Assembly (NCBI RefSeq): GCF_024580735.1
Contig: NZ_JANIJX010000019.1
Span: forward strand, 20,236-84,235
DNA: 64,000 nucleotides
Direction: 5' to 3'
DNA from: Brevibacterium moorei
Lineage (GTDB): Bacteria > Actinomycetota > Actinomycetes > Actinomycetales > Brevibacteriaceae
In this document: positions 48,308 through 57,934 of the stretch, piece by piece
Position numbering within the stretch: the first letter of the stretch is position 1
Layout: each line of letters starts with the position of its first letter
Notes under the pieces: model-generated
What the model saw: only the letters and a program-made list of their open reading frames with translations
The model's database searches: none
Told to the model about the DNA's origin: nothing
Program-made: the position numbers and the translations under genes

Positions 48308-49929
48308 CCCGCGACCACGGGTTCGGGGACGGCGGCGATGAGTTCGCGGGTGTAATCGTCCTGCGGTCTGCGCAGCACGTCCAGCGTCGCACCCCGTTCG
48401 ACGACCCGGCCGTGGCGCAGCACCACCACCTGCTCGGCGATCTGTTCGACCACCGCCAGATCATGGCTGATGAACAGCGAGGCGAAACCGTACTCCGCGT
48501 GCAGGTCCCGCAGTAGGTCCAACACGCCTGCCTGCACGGAGACGTCCAGCGCACTGGTCGGCTCATCGGCGATGAGTAGCCGGGGCCGCAGGGCCAGGGC
48601 CCTGGCGATCGCCACCCGCTGCTTCTGCCCACCGGAGAGCTCATGGGGCATCCGCGCGGCGAACCCGGCCGGCAGCTGGACATCGTCGAGCAGCGTGTTC
48701 ACCCGCCGATCGATCTCCGTCCGACCCAAGTCCGTGTGGACCTGCAGCGGCTGGGCCAACTGGGCCGCGACCGTGCGGCGCGGGTTGAGCGAACCGGCGG
48801 GGTCCTGGAACACGGTGCCGATGCGTGCGCGCAGCCTGCGCTGGTCCCGGCCATTGCCCGTGCGGACCTCGGAACCGGCGATCCGCGCGGTCCCCGCGGT
48901 CAGCCGCTGGGCGCCGATGAGCACATTGGCGATCGTCGACTTGCCGGAACCCGATTCGCCCACCAGCGCCACCACGGTCCCCGCGGGCACGCACAGATCG
49001 ACATCGTCGACGGCCACGGTGGTGCGCTTGCCGCGGAACTCCACCCGCCCGCCCACGAGCTCGGCGGCGGGCGCCTCGTCACTGGTGTTCGGGTCGGTCC
49101 CGGAGCCGGCTTCGGCCGAGGCCGCGGCGGCCACCGCGCCCAGCCGGGGTACCGCGTCGAGCAGCTTGCGGGTGTAGGCGTGCCGGGGCCGGTTGAAGAC
49201 CTCGGCCGCCGCACCGGTTTCGACGATCCGTCCGTCCTTCATCACGGAGATCTCATCGGCGACCTGCGCGACAACGCCCATATCGTGCGTGATGAGCAGG
49301 ACGGCGCGCTCGGTCGCGATGTGCCGCAGCAGATCGAGGATATCGGCCTGCACGGTGACGTCCAGGGCCGTGGTCGGTTCGTCTGCGATGAGCAGTTCGG
49401 GATCGTGGATGGTCGCCAGGGCGATCATCGCGCGCTGCAACTGCCCGCCGGAGAGCTCGTGAGGATAGGACGCGAGGATGCGCTCGGGGGCAGCCAGGCC
49501 CGCGGCTCGCAGGGCGGCCGCGGACCGCCCGGCCGCCTGCTCCCGGGTGACCCGCTCACCGTGGGCGCGCAGGGCCTCGGTCAGGGTGTGGCCGATCCGG
49601 TACATCGGGTCGAAGGCGTTCATCGGCTGTTGGAAGACCACGCCGATCCGCTTGCCGCGGACCCTGCGCAGCAGCTGCGCCTCGGCGCCGATCAACTCGG
49701 TGCCGTCGGCCAGGCGGGCCGAACCGGTCGCGCTCGAACCGGTGCCGGCCAGGCCGAGCAGGCTCAGCGCGGTCACCGACTTGCCGGACCCGGACTCGCC
49801 GACCAATGCCATGACGGTGCGCGGACGCACCAGCAGGTCGATGCCGTGGGTGATCTCGGTGGTGCCGAAGGACACGCGCTGTCCGGCGATGCGCAGGGCC
49901 GGCGCGCCCGGTGCTGGGGTGTGCTCCAC
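48304..49929 (-). CDS. Peptide/nickel ABC importer, fused dual ATPase subunit
   Basis: This 541-residue protein is a fusion of the DppD- and DppF-type ATPases. The first domain has Walker A GESGSGKSV, signature LSGGQ and Walker B LLIADEPTTALD. The second has GESGSGKST, LSGGQ and LLIADEPTSALD. An Ala/Glu/Asp-rich linker of about 25 residues joins them near position 265-290. The gene is last in the operon permease C, permease B, binding protein, ATPase, and starts at a GTG 5 bp after the binding-protein stop. Confidence 0.92.
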   Translation of the reverse strand: MEHTPAPGAPALRIAGQRVSFGTTEITHGIDLLVRPRTVMALVGESGSGKSVTALSLLGLAGTGSSATGSARLADGTELIGAEAQLLRRVRGKRIGVVFQQPMNAFDPMYRIGHTLTEALRAHGERVTREQAAGRSAAALRAAGLAAPERILASYPHELSGGQLQRAMIALATIHDPELLIADEPTTALDVTVQADILDLLRHIATERAVLLITHDMGVVAQVADEISVMKDGRIVETGAAAEVFNRPRHAYTRKLLDAVPRLGAVAAAASAEAGSGTDPNTSDEAPAAELVGGRVEFRGKRTTVAVDDVDLCVPAGTVVALVGESGSGKSTIANVLIGAQRLTAGTARIAGSEVRTGNGRDQRRLRARIGTVFQDPAGSLNPRRTVAAQLAQPLQVHTDLGRTEIDRRVNTLLDDVQLPAGFAARMPHELSGGQKQRVAIARALALRPRLLIADEPTSALDVSVQAGVLDLLRDLHAEYGFASLFISHDLAVVEQIAEQVVVLRHGRVVERGATLDVLRRPQDDYTRELIAAVPEPVVAG

Positions 49930-49934
49930 TGGTA

Positions 49935-51623
49935 TCAGCCCTGCTTGAGCGAGGCCTTGAAGTACACGGGGTAGGCCGGGAACTTGCCGATGACGAAGTT
50001 CTCCACGCCCGAGCCGTGGATGAAGGTGTTCTTCGTGTAGATCAGCGGGACGATGGGAGCGTCTTCCATGATCAGCTTGTCGGCCTGTGCCCAGACCTGC
50101 CCGGCCTTGGTGCGGTCGACCTCTTCGGTCGCCTGCTTGATCAGCGCGTCGACCTTCTTATTGGAGTAGCGGGAGATGTTGTAGTTGCCCCCGCCGATCT
50201 GCGAGGAGTCGAACAGCGGCTGGATATTGCCGTTGGCCGAGGGGAAGTCCGGCTGCCAGGAGCCCAGGTACAGGTCGTAGTCGCCCTTGGCATCGGTCGC
50301 ATCGGCCTGCAGGGACTGCTGGTCCTCCGACTTGATCGACACCTCGATGCCCGCGCGGCCCAGCGACTGCTGGATCGATTCGGCCTGCGCGACGTTCGTC
50401 TGATCGTTCTTCACCAGCAGCCGCAGCTTGCCCGGCTTCTGCCCGGATTCGGCCAGCAGGGACTTCGCCTTGTCCACGTCACCGGCGGCATCGGCCTGGT
50501 ACAGGTCGTAGTCGGCGCGTCCGGGGATCCCCGGGGTGATGAGCGTCGAGGCGAAGTCGCCGGCGATCTCACCGCCGGCGGCCACCCGGAAGGCGTTCTT
50601 GTCCACCGCGTAGTTGATGGCCTGGCGCACCTTGAGGTCCTTCAGCGCCCCGCGCTTCGTGTTCATCGCCAGATAGGCCAGCGCCCCGTCGCCACTGGTG
50701 ACCAGACGGTCCTTGGCCGCCGGGTTCTGCTGGGCCTGGGCCAGCTGCGAGGCGGGCACGAAGTCCGCGGAGAAGCCGTTCTTGGCATCCCCGGAATCGG
50801 AGATCAGCGACTGGGCCGACACAGTGATGTCCTGGCCCAGTTTGAAGGTCACGGTGTCGGGACCGGCGGTGCGCACGGGGTCGGTGTCCTTGTCCCAGTG
50901 CTCATTGCGCTCCAGCACCGCCTGATTGCCTGCGGTGTACTTCGCGACCCGGTACGGTCCCGATGCCACGGGCTTCTTGGTATAGGCCTTGATATCGTCC
51001 TTGGCCTTGGGCACCGGGGCGAAGGCCGGCATCGAGGCGATCCACGGGAAGTCGCCAAAGGCGGACTTCAGCGTGAAGACGATCGTCTTGTCGTCCGGGG
51101 TCTTGATCGAGTCGAGGTGCTTGCCGCTGTAGGGGCCGCGGTAGTCGTCCCCACCCACCAGCAGCGACTTGTGATATCCCAGGCCGCCGGAGAGCTCGGT
51201 GGAGAAGGAGCGCTCCAGCCCGTACTTGATGTCCTGGGCGGTGATCGTGGAGCCGTCCTCGTACTTCAGCCCGTCTTTGAGCTTGAAGGTCCAGGTCTTG
51301 CCGTCCTTGGACGGGGTGCCGGTGTCCTTGGCCAGATCGGGCACGACCTTGGTCTCCTTGCCGGGTTCGGCATCCCAGGTGGTCAGCCGGCGTTCGACCA
51401 GGCCCAGTGTGGTGATGGCCAGGTTCTGGCTCTTCGCGGGGTCCCATTCGATATCGGTGGCGCCCTGCATGATGGTCAGGTTGCCGCCGGACTGGGTTTC
51501 GCCCAGGTCCTGCCCGGCGTCGGAATCGCCGGAGAGGTCGTTGGCGTTGCAGCCGGTGAGCAGCAGGGCGGCAGCGGCCACCAGGGACGTCAGGCTCAGG
51601 CCGGTTCTGGTTGATTTCTTCAT
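49935..51623 (-). CDS. Peptide ABC importer, substrate-binding lipoprotein
   Basis: The 562-residue family 5 extracellular solute-binding protein starts with a lipoprotein signal: MKKSTRTGLSL, a hydrophobic core and the lipobox LLTGC with the modified cysteine near residue 25. The mature part has the usual EWDPAKSQ and KYEDGSTITAQDIKYGLERSF motifs. The open frame upstream is an artefact of overlap with the permease gene: ATG 51623 lies in an ATGA overlap and has GGAG upstream. The ligand is presumably an oligopeptide. Confidence 0.92.
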   Translation of the reverse strand: MKKSTRTGLSLTSLVAAAALLLTGCNANDLSGDSDAGQDLGETQSGGNLTIMQGATDIEWDPAKSQNLAITTLGLVERRLTTWDAEPGKETKVVPDLAKDTGTPSKDGKTWTFKLKDGLKYEDGSTITAQDIKYGLERSFSTELSGGLGYHKSLLVGGDDYRGPYSGKHLDSIKTPDDKTIVFTLKSAFGDFPWIASMPAFAPVPKAKDDIKAYTKKPVASGPYRVAKYTAGNQAVLERNEHWDKDTDPVRTAGPDTVTFKLGQDITVSAQSLISDSGDAKNGFSADFVPASQLAQAQQNPAAKDRLVTSGDGALAYLAMNTKRGALKDLKVRQAINYAVDKNAFRVAAGGEIAGDFASTLITPGIPGRADYDLYQADAAGDVDKAKSLLAESGQKPGKLRLLVKNDQTNVAQAESIQQSLGRAGIEVSIKSEDQQSLQADATDAKGDYDLYLGSWQPDFPSANGNIQPLFDSSQIGGGNYNISRYSNKKVDALIKQATEEVDRTKAGQVWAQADKLIMEDAPIVPLIYTKNTFIHGSGVENFVIGKFPAYPVYFKASLKQG

Positions 51624-52630
51624 GCGTGTGCTCCGATTCTTGGGTCGAGGACGCTGTAGAGGATGTCGATGAGGAAGTTGGCCACGATGACGGCGGCCGC
51701 GGCGAACAGGGTCACGCCCACGACCACCTGCAGGTCGAGGTTGTTCACGGCGTCCAACAGCAGGGATCCCACACCTGCCAGGTTGAACACCTTCTCCGTG
51801 ATGACGGTGCCGCCCAGCAGCGACCCGAAGTCCAGGGCGATGAGGGTGGCGATGGGCACGACCATATTGCGCAGGCCGTGGCGCACCACCACCGCGGATT
51901 CCCGCAGGCCGATGGCCCTGGCGGTGCGCACGAAGTCCTGTCCCAGGGTCTCCAGCAGGGTGCCGCGGGTCAGGCGGGTGTAGATGGCGGCGTTGATGAT
52001 CGCCAGGGCCACCCACGGCATGATCAGGTGGTAGGCCCAGCCGGCCGGATTCTCCGTGAAGGCGACGTAGCCGCCGATCGGCAGGACGTTGAGGGTGAAG
52101 CCGAACAGCAGGATCAGCAGCAGCGCCACCAGGTAGCTCGGCGCGGACACTCCGAACACGGAGGCCCCCATGAGCAGCCTGTCTGTGGGCTTGCCGCGTT
52201 TGAGGGCGGCCCAGACACCTGCGCCCACGCCGGCGATGGTCCACAGCACGATCGCGCCGATCGCGATCGACAGGGTCACCGGCAGCCGTTCGCCCAACAG
52301 TCCGGTGACATCGGACTGGAGCCGGAAGGAGTAGCCGAAGCAGGGTGCCGCGCAGTGGATCGCGGTGGCGCCCGCCCCGAAGGTGCGGCCGGCGACGATG
52401 CCCAGCAGGAAGGCTCCCAATTGCGCGTACCAGGGCTTGTCCAGGCCCATATAGGTCTGGACCTCGGCCAGCCGGTCCGGCGTGCAGGGCTTACCGCAGG
52501 ACAGCTGTGCCGGGTTGTTCGGCAGCAGGTAGAAGATCGCGAAACTGATGGTGGCGATGATGAGCAGCACCAGCACCGCCCCGCCTGCCCGGGCGGCCAG
52601 GAAGCGCAGGATCGACAGGGCGCGGTTCAC
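51620..52630 (-). CDS. Peptide ABC importer, permease B
   Basis: This 336-residue DppB-type permease has about six membrane helices. An extracellular loop after the first helix contains four cysteines (LSCGKPCTPD and IHCAAPCFGY) that could form disulfides. The EAA-like motif is in ARAIGLRESAVVVRHGLRN. The GTG start overlaps the stop of the upstream permease by 4 bp (GTGA), and its own stop overlaps the binding-protein ATG. Confidence 0.92.
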   Translation of the reverse strand: MNRALSILRFLAARAGGAVLVLLIIATISFAIFYLLPNNPAQLSCGKPCTPDRLAEVQTYMGLDKPWYAQLGAFLLGIVAGRTFGAGATAIHCAAPCFGYSFRLQSDVTGLLGERLPVTLSIAIGAIVLWTIAGVGAGVWAALKRGKPTDRLLMGASVFGVSAPSYLVALLLILLFGFTLNVLPIGGYVAFTENPAGWAYHLIMPWVALAIINAAIYTRLTRGTLLETLGQDFVRTARAIGLRESAVVVRHGLRNMVVPIATLIALDFGSLLGGTVITEKVFNLAGVGSLLLDAVNNLDLQVVVGVTLFAAAAVIVANFLIDILYSVLDPRIGAHA

Positions 52631-53691
52631 TCTCTGCTCCCGTCCGCCGCCGAGGTGCCGGTCGGCTGGTCGCAGGAACCCGCCTCGGCCGCACCGGGCA
52701 CCGCGGCGGGTGCGGCGGCGTCGCCGGCGGCCGCGGCCTCGGGAGCGCGGGCGGTGCGCTGGGGGTCGAGCGCATCGCGCAGCCCATCGCCCAGCAGGGT
52801 GAAGCCGAGGGTGACGCCGAACAGCGCCAGGCCCGGCAGTACCAGGTACATGGGATCGACCTGGACCCAGGAGATCGCGTCGGAGATCGACCGGCCCCAG
52901 CTGGGGGTGGGCGGGGCGATGCCCACGCCCAGGAAGCTCAGCGCGGCCTCGGACCCGATCTTGCCCGGGATCGAGGTCGTGGTGAACACGATGATGGTCG
53001 CCGCCAGATTGGGCAGCAGTTCGCGGGTCAGCACCCGCCAGGGGCCGATCCCGGCGGCGTTGGCCGCGCGTACGAAACCGCGCTCGCGCAGGCTCAGCGT
53101 TTCGGACCTGACGACCCGGGCGATCTGCGGCCAGCCGAACAGCCCGATGACCAGGATCAGCATGAGGGGACGGGGGAAGGAGTCGGGGACGACGGCGGCC
53201 AGTGCGATCGCGAAGATGAGGAAGGGGAAGCCGAAGACCACATCGGTGAACCGGCCCAGCAGCTTGTCCGTCCAGCCGCCGAAGTAGCCGGCGAACAGGC
53301 CGACGGCCACACCGATGACCACCGAGACCAGGGTCGAGGCGATGCCGATGAGCAGCGACACCTGGGAGCCCCAGGTGACGATGGCGAACAGGTCCCGGCC
53401 GGTGCGCGGCTCCAGACCGAACCAGTGGCCGCCTGAGGCCCCGCCCAGGGCACCCGCCGGCGCGGTGTCGGCTCCGAGCAGGTCCGTGTTGTAGGTGTAG
53501 GGGTCGTTACCGGTGAGCCAGGTGAACAGGGGAGCAGCCGGCATCATGAGCACGAAGAGCGCTACGAGGACCAGACCGGTCATCGCCGCATGGTCGTGCC
53601 GCAGCCGGGACCACAGGTCGCGCCATGCGGACCGTCCGGCCGCGGGCGCCTGTGGTGCAGTGGTGGTGGCGGCGTGCATGGTTCCCTTCAT
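52627..53691 (-). CDS. Peptide ABC importer, permease C
   Basis: This 354-residue DppC-type permease has the N-terminal cytoplasmic OppC segment, six helices, the motif RAANAAGIGPWRVLTRELLPN (EAA loop) and a disordered Ala-rich C-terminal tail of about 40 residues. It is the first gene of the operon. The start is uncertain: ATG 53691 has no ribosome binding site, and ATG 53679 has AAGGGA only 3 nt away. It is divergent from the acetyltransferase gene. Confidence 0.9.
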   Translation of the reverse strand: MKGTMHAATTTAPQAPAAGRSAWRDLWSRLRHDHAAMTGLVLVALFVLMMPAAPLFTWLTGNDPYTYNTDLLGADTAPAGALGGASGGHWFGLEPRTGRDLFAIVTWGSQVSLLIGIASTLVSVVIGVAVGLFAGYFGGWTDKLLGRFTDVVFGFPFLIFAIALAAVVPDSFPRPLMLILVIGLFGWPQIARVVRSETLSLRERGFVRAANAAGIGPWRVLTRELLPNLAATIIVFTTTSIPGKIGSEAALSFLGVGIAPPTPSWGRSISDAISWVQVDPMYLVLPGLALFGVTLGFTLLGDGLRDALDPQRTARAPEAAAAGDAAAPAAVPGAAEAGSCDQPTGTSAADGSRE

Positions 53692-53841
53692 CGATGGTGT
53701 GCAAAGTCTGTGCGCCCGGTGTATGTGAGCGTAAACAGAAGACTATAACGGGTGGTATGAGGCGGATATTCCTTTATGTCATGCGGATCGGAAAGCTGTC
53801 ATGGAGCTCACGCGCGCCGGGATCCGCGTTAGGCTGAGAAC

Positions 53842-55137
53842 ATGGCCGATTATCGCTTTGAGACATTTGAACCGGGGCTGGCCGATGGCGCCCCCGATGC
53901 CCAGACCACCGCGTACCTGCAGGCCGTTCAGGCGGGGTTCCACGAACCCCGGCTGGAAGAGGAGCCGCTGGGCGACAAGGTGCGCAGGTCGATGCTGGAC
54001 GGCCGGAAGTTCACCGCCGCCTATGTCGACCGCCAGCCCGAATACGCCCTGGATCCGGCGGTTCCGGTGGCGACCTTCGCGCACTTCGAGAAGGAGTTCA
54101 ACGTCGGCGGGGGGAACCTCGTCGACGCCCACCTGATCACCTGGGTGACGGTGCGGCCGACGCACCGGCGCCGGGGCCTGCTGCGCGCGCTGATGACACA
54201 GAACCTGGCCCACGCCGCCACCGCTGGTTATCCGTTCGCCGTGCTCACCGCGACCGAGGGCGGAATCTACCGGCGCTTCGGTTTCGGCCGGGCCACCTGG
54301 ATCCAGCGGGTCGAGGTGGATACCTCACCCGGATTCGCCCTTGCGGTGGAACCGGACCGGCGGGTCGAAATGTGCGATCCGCAGGTGCTGCGCGAGCTGG
54401 CACCACAGATCTACGCGCAGTACATGCGCAAGTTCCCCGGGGCAGCCGGACGCCAACAGAGTTACGTCGAACGGGCCGCCGGCAGCCTCGATCTGGACAC
54501 CGGCAAGCCGGATCCCAAGGTCCGGGCGGCCCTGCACTTCGATGAGGCCGGCGCTCCCGACGGTTTCGTCAGCTACAAGATCTCCGGGTGGGACGACTGG
54601 ACGGCCACGATCGACATCATCGACCTGGTCGCCGTGTCCGATGCTGCCTACTCCGCCCTGTGGGGCTATCTGGGTGCGATCGACCTGGTCAACCGGGTCC
54701 GGTATCCGGCGGCGGCCACGGACTCGCCCCTGTCCTGGTTGCTGGCAGATCCGCGGCGGATGACGGTCAAGGCCGTGGAGGACTCCGAATGGCTGCGCAT
54801 CCTCGACGTGCCCCAGGCTCTGGAGGCCCGGCCCTGGGGGCTGATGGGCAAGTTGACCCTGTCGGTCACGGATTCCCTGGGCTTCGGCGCGGGCGTCTTC
54901 GAGCTGACCGCGGCCGACGGTCGTGGCACCGTGGTCCGGCTGGCCGATGAACCCGACGATGCCATGGCGGATCTGTCCCTGGACATCGCCGAATTGGGTT
55001 CGCTGTACCTGGGCGGGGCGGATCCCGCAGTGCTCTCGCGCGCCGGGCGGATCCGCGCGGCCCGGCCCGAGGTCGTGGCCCAGGCCCGCGCGATGTTCGC
55101 CCTGGAACGCCTGCCGTACAGCCCGAACGACTTCTGA
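53842..55137 (+). CDS. Eis-like GNAT N-acetyltransferase
   Basis: This 431-residue protein has the three-part Eis layout: a first GNAT domain with the acetyl-CoA loop VRPTHRRRGLLRALM (about residues 104-118), a second GNAT-like domain, and a C-terminal sterol-carrier-like domain (from about 325). Eis proteins acetylate amines, and some act on aminoglycosides. TAGGCT at 53830-53835 ends 6 nt before the ATG, the leaderless pattern. It is divergent from the peptide importer and convergent with the FtsX-type permease. Confidence 0.88.
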   Translation: MADYRFETFEPGLADGAPDAQTTAYLQAVQAGFHEPRLEEEPLGDKVRRSMLDGRKFTAAYVDRQPEYALDPAVPVATFAHFEKEFNVGGGNLVDAHLITWVTVRPTHRRRGLLRALMTQNLAHAATAGYPFAVLTATEGGIYRRFGFGRATWIQRVEVDTSPGFALAVEPDRRVEMCDPQVLRELAPQIYAQYMRKFPGAAGRQQSYVERAAGSLDLDTGKPDPKVRAALHFDEAGAPDGFVSYKISGWDDWTATIDIIDLVAVSDAAYSALWGYLGAIDLVNRVRYPAAATDSPLSWLLADPRRMTVKAVEDSEWLRILDVPQALEARPWGLMGKLTLSVTDSLGFGAGVFELTAADGRGTVVRLADEPDDAMADLSLDIAELGSLYLGGADPAVLSRAGRIRAARPEVVAQARAMFALERLPYSPNDF

Positions 55138-55167
55138 GTCTGTTCACACGAACTCGGGCTCGTACGA

Positions 55168-55231
55168 ACGCCGACCCGTCGATCTTCTCCGATTTCCTCA
55201 ATGGAAACGAAAAAGATCGACGGGTCGGCGT
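55168..55231. terminator. Bidirectional terminator between the acetyltransferase and ABC permease genes
   Basis: ACGCCGACCCGTCGATCTT at 55168-55186 pairs perfectly with 55213-55231 (19 bp) around a 26-nt loop. A short A/T run flanks the inner ends. Confidence 0.8.
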
Positions 55232-55249
55232 GTTTCGATGCCGGGGTGA

Positions 55250-57934
55250 TCAGGCGGACAGGCCCTCGGCCGGTTTGGTCCGGCTGACCGCGCGGGCCGG
55301 GATCAGGGATGCCAGCAGCGATGCCAGGATAGCGGCGACGATGACCGCGCCGATCTGCCCCCAGGGGATGCCGACGGTGATCGCGATCCTGTTCGTCTGG
55401 ATGAGCGAGGAGATGCCCGCCCAGCTGAAGAGCAGGCCCAGTACCAGGCCCAGGATGATGGCGACCAACGCCATCAGCAGAGCCTCGACGGCGACCATCC
55501 AGGACACCTGCGAACGGGTCATGCCCATGGCACGCAGCAGTGCGGTCTCCCGCCTGCGCTCCATCACCGACAGCGACAGGGTGTTGGCCACCCCGACCAC
55601 CGCGACCACCAGGGACGCGGCCAGCAGCACCAGGACGATCGCCAGGACCACGTTGATGATGTTGGACATGGTCACGCGCATAATGGCGCCTTCCTGATCC
55701 ACCCGGTCATCGGCGTTCAGGGCGCTCGTCAGCTTCTGCACATCCGAGCTGGTGGCCTGGTCGGAGATCTCCGTCCACATCGCACCCTCGGACGCAGTGG
55801 GCTGCAGCTGGGAGAGGTCCGAAGTGTCCATTACGGCCTCGGCCCGGGGGATTCCATGGCCGGCCACGGCCTTGAGCTTGACTGTTCCGCGCTCGCCTTT
55901 GAAGGTGAACGTGCCCACGGGATCGCCTGTGGTGTACGAATCCGAATCACTCTTGAGTTCCCTTGCTTGGTCGTCGTTGATATAGACGGTGCCGGCCTGG
56001 GGAGTCAGATCCTTGCCTCTGGCCGCTTTGAGCGCTTGGGAATCCGGTGCCAGCGCTGTCAGCGCAAGGTCCTTGGACTGCCCTGCGGACTCTGCCGAGT
56101 CGTCTCCAGCCGGATTCTCGTCCGCATCGGCGGCAGTCGGATCGGCGGTACCGGGCACTGTGACCTTGGCCCCGTCGAGGTGGGCGTGCGCTGAGACGAT
56201 ATCGGAGCCCTGGATGACCGACTGTTCGTGCTCGCTGGGCTGGGCGATCGACATATCGACCGCATTGCTCTCAGCCAGCGCGGCCTGGGATGTGGTCTTC
56301 ATCGTCTGCGCGCCGATCATCATGGTCGACACCAGGGTGACGCCGATCAGCAGCGCGGTGGTCGTCGACGCGGTGCGGCGCGGGGCCATCTTGATATTGC
56401 GGGCCACCAGGCCGATCGCAGGGGACCGGGTGATGGCGGAGAACAGATGCCCCAGCACCCGGACGAACGGTGGGACGATCACCCGGGTCAGCAGCAGGAT
56501 GCCGCAGAACAGCACGATGGCGCCGGGCAGGGCCAGCAGGATCTGGTGGGCGATGCCGCCGAAGACAGTGGCCACGAGGCCCACCAGGCTGACGATGCCG
56601 CCCAGAATCGCGCGGATCCAGGGGAATCCGGCATTGGGAGCGGGGATGTCCACGGGTGCCAGTGCCTGGATCGGCGTGACCTTGGTGGCCTTGCGGGCCG
56701 GGGTCAGGCAGGCCAGCACTGTCACGACCACACCCAGCACAGGACCGGCGATGGCCGCGGACACGGGCAGGGTGGCGATCTCGAATTCGCCCATCCAACT
56801 GCGGGCGAGGTACGAGAAGCCCACTGCCAGGCCCCAACCCAGCAATACGCCCAGGACGGAGCCGACCAGGCCCAGGACAAAGGCCTCGGCCAGGGTGGCG
56901 GCGCGGATCTGGCCGCGGGTAGCGCCGATGGCGCGCAGCAGGGCCAGGGTGCGGGTGCGCGATGCCACCAGAACCTGGAAGGTGTTCGCGATGACCAGGG
57001 CCGCGACGAACAGGGCGACGGCGCCGAAGGCCAGGACGATCGAGGTCAGGATGTTGGTGCCGCCGGAGAGCGTCTTGAGGTATTGGTCGACGACCTGTTC
57101 ATTGGTCTGGACGGTGAAGCCCGCCGCCTGCAATCCCTCGAGATCCTTGTCGACGACCTTGCCGCCGCGCTGCTTGGCCAGCAGATCGGCGAAGTCATGG
57201 GCGACCTGAGATTGTGCTGTGGTGTCGCCCGGGGTCTTGAGCACAATGCGCAGGGATTCGTAGTAGGAATCCCCACCCAGGGCGTCGAGGCCCGCGTCGT
57301 CGGTGTACACGGTGGGGTCGCCGCCGTCGCTGCCGCGCAGAATGCCGGTGACGGTCACGGTGGACTTCTTGCCCGTGTCCTTGGCCGTCTTGCCGGAGTC
57401 ATCGGTTTCGGAGGCGAATCCGGTGGTGTCCAGGTTCACCTGCTGGCCCTGGGACAGGCCCAGGGATTTGGCAGTGTCCTGATACAGCATCACCTGGCCG
57501 GGCCCCTGAGGCGCCTTGCCGGAAACGAACTCATAGTGCCGTCCGATCGGGGTGGTGGCAGCCGTAATGTACTGTTCGACCCCGTCCATCTTCGTCAGCG
57601 CAGCGATGCTGCGGTCCGCCTGGGTCTGGGAGATCTGCGGGATCTGCTGCGCGTCGGTGGCGAGTTTCTTGGCCACCTTGGCGTCGAATTCGACCGGTTC
57701 GCCGGAGTCCGCCGCGTCGTCACCCGAGGACTCGGACATCATCGATTCGCTCGAGCTGATGATGACGTCGGAGCCGGCATAGCTGCCCTGGGCGGTGGTG
57801 CGCATGGTCCGGTTGAAGGCATCGGACAGAGACAGGACGGTGGCGATGAACGCCACGGACACGAGGATCGCGATGCCTGCGGCCACCAACCGGCCGGCGC
57901 CCGTGCGCAGGAATGATTTGAGGATGTCGGTCAT
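55250..57934 (-). CDS. ABC transporter permease with two FtsX domains (MacB-type)
   Basis: The 894-residue membrane protein has one N-terminal helix (17-38), an extracellular domain of about 240 residues, a first FtsX block (about 285-420), a pair of helices (about 445-500), a second extracellular domain and a C-terminal FtsX block (about 765-890). This is the ten-helix arrangement of permeases that pair with a LolD/MacB-like ATPase. It overlaps the ATPase gene by 4 bp. Transport direction and substrate are unknown; peptide antibiotic or lipid handling is typical. Confidence 0.9.
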   Translation of the reverse strand: MTDILKSFLRTGAGRLVAAGIAILVSVAFIATVLSLSDAFNRTMRTTAQGSYAGSDVIISSSESMMSESSGDDAADSGEPVEFDAKVAKKLATDAQQIPQISQTQADRSIAALTKMDGVEQYITAATTPIGRHYEFVSGKAPQGPGQVMLYQDTAKSLGLSQGQQVNLDTTGFASETDDSGKTAKDTGKKSTVTVTGILRGSDGGDPTVYTDDAGLDALGGDSYYESLRIVLKTPGDTTAQSQVAHDFADLLAKQRGGKVVDKDLEGLQAAGFTVQTNEQVVDQYLKTLSGGTNILTSIVLAFGAVALFVAALVIANTFQVLVASRTRTLALLRAIGATRGQIRAATLAEAFVLGLVGSVLGVLLGWGLAVGFSYLARSWMGEFEIATLPVSAAIAGPVLGVVVTVLACLTPARKATKVTPIQALAPVDIPAPNAGFPWIRAILGGIVSLVGLVATVFGGIAHQILLALPGAIVLFCGILLLTRVIVPPFVRVLGHLFSAITRSPAIGLVARNIKMAPRRTASTTTALLIGVTLVSTMMIGAQTMKTTSQAALAESNAVDMSIAQPSEHEQSVIQGSDIVSAHAHLDGAKVTVPGTADPTAADADENPAGDDSAESAGQSKDLALTALAPDSQALKAARGKDLTPQAGTVYINDDQARELKSDSDSYTTGDPVGTFTFKGERGTVKLKAVAGHGIPRAEAVMDTSDLSQLQPTASEGAMWTEISDQATSSDVQKLTSALNADDRVDQEGAIMRVTMSNIINVVLAIVLVLLAASLVVAVVGVANTLSLSVMERRRETALLRAMGMTRSQVSWMVAVEALLMALVAIILGLVLGLLFSWAGISSLIQTNRIAITVGIPWGQIGAVIVAAILASLLASLIPARAVSRTKPAEGLSA

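Noticed and set aside
49911..51614. A 567-codon forward frame opposite the peptide-binding lipoprotein
   Set aside because: The reverse strand encodes a clear lipoprotein with lipobox and family motifs; the forward frame has no recognisable domain.
49935..52244. A 769-residue version of the binding protein
   Set aside because: The extra N-terminal 207 residues are Arg/His/Pro-rich and lie inside the permease gene; the lipoprotein signal at 51623 marks the true start.
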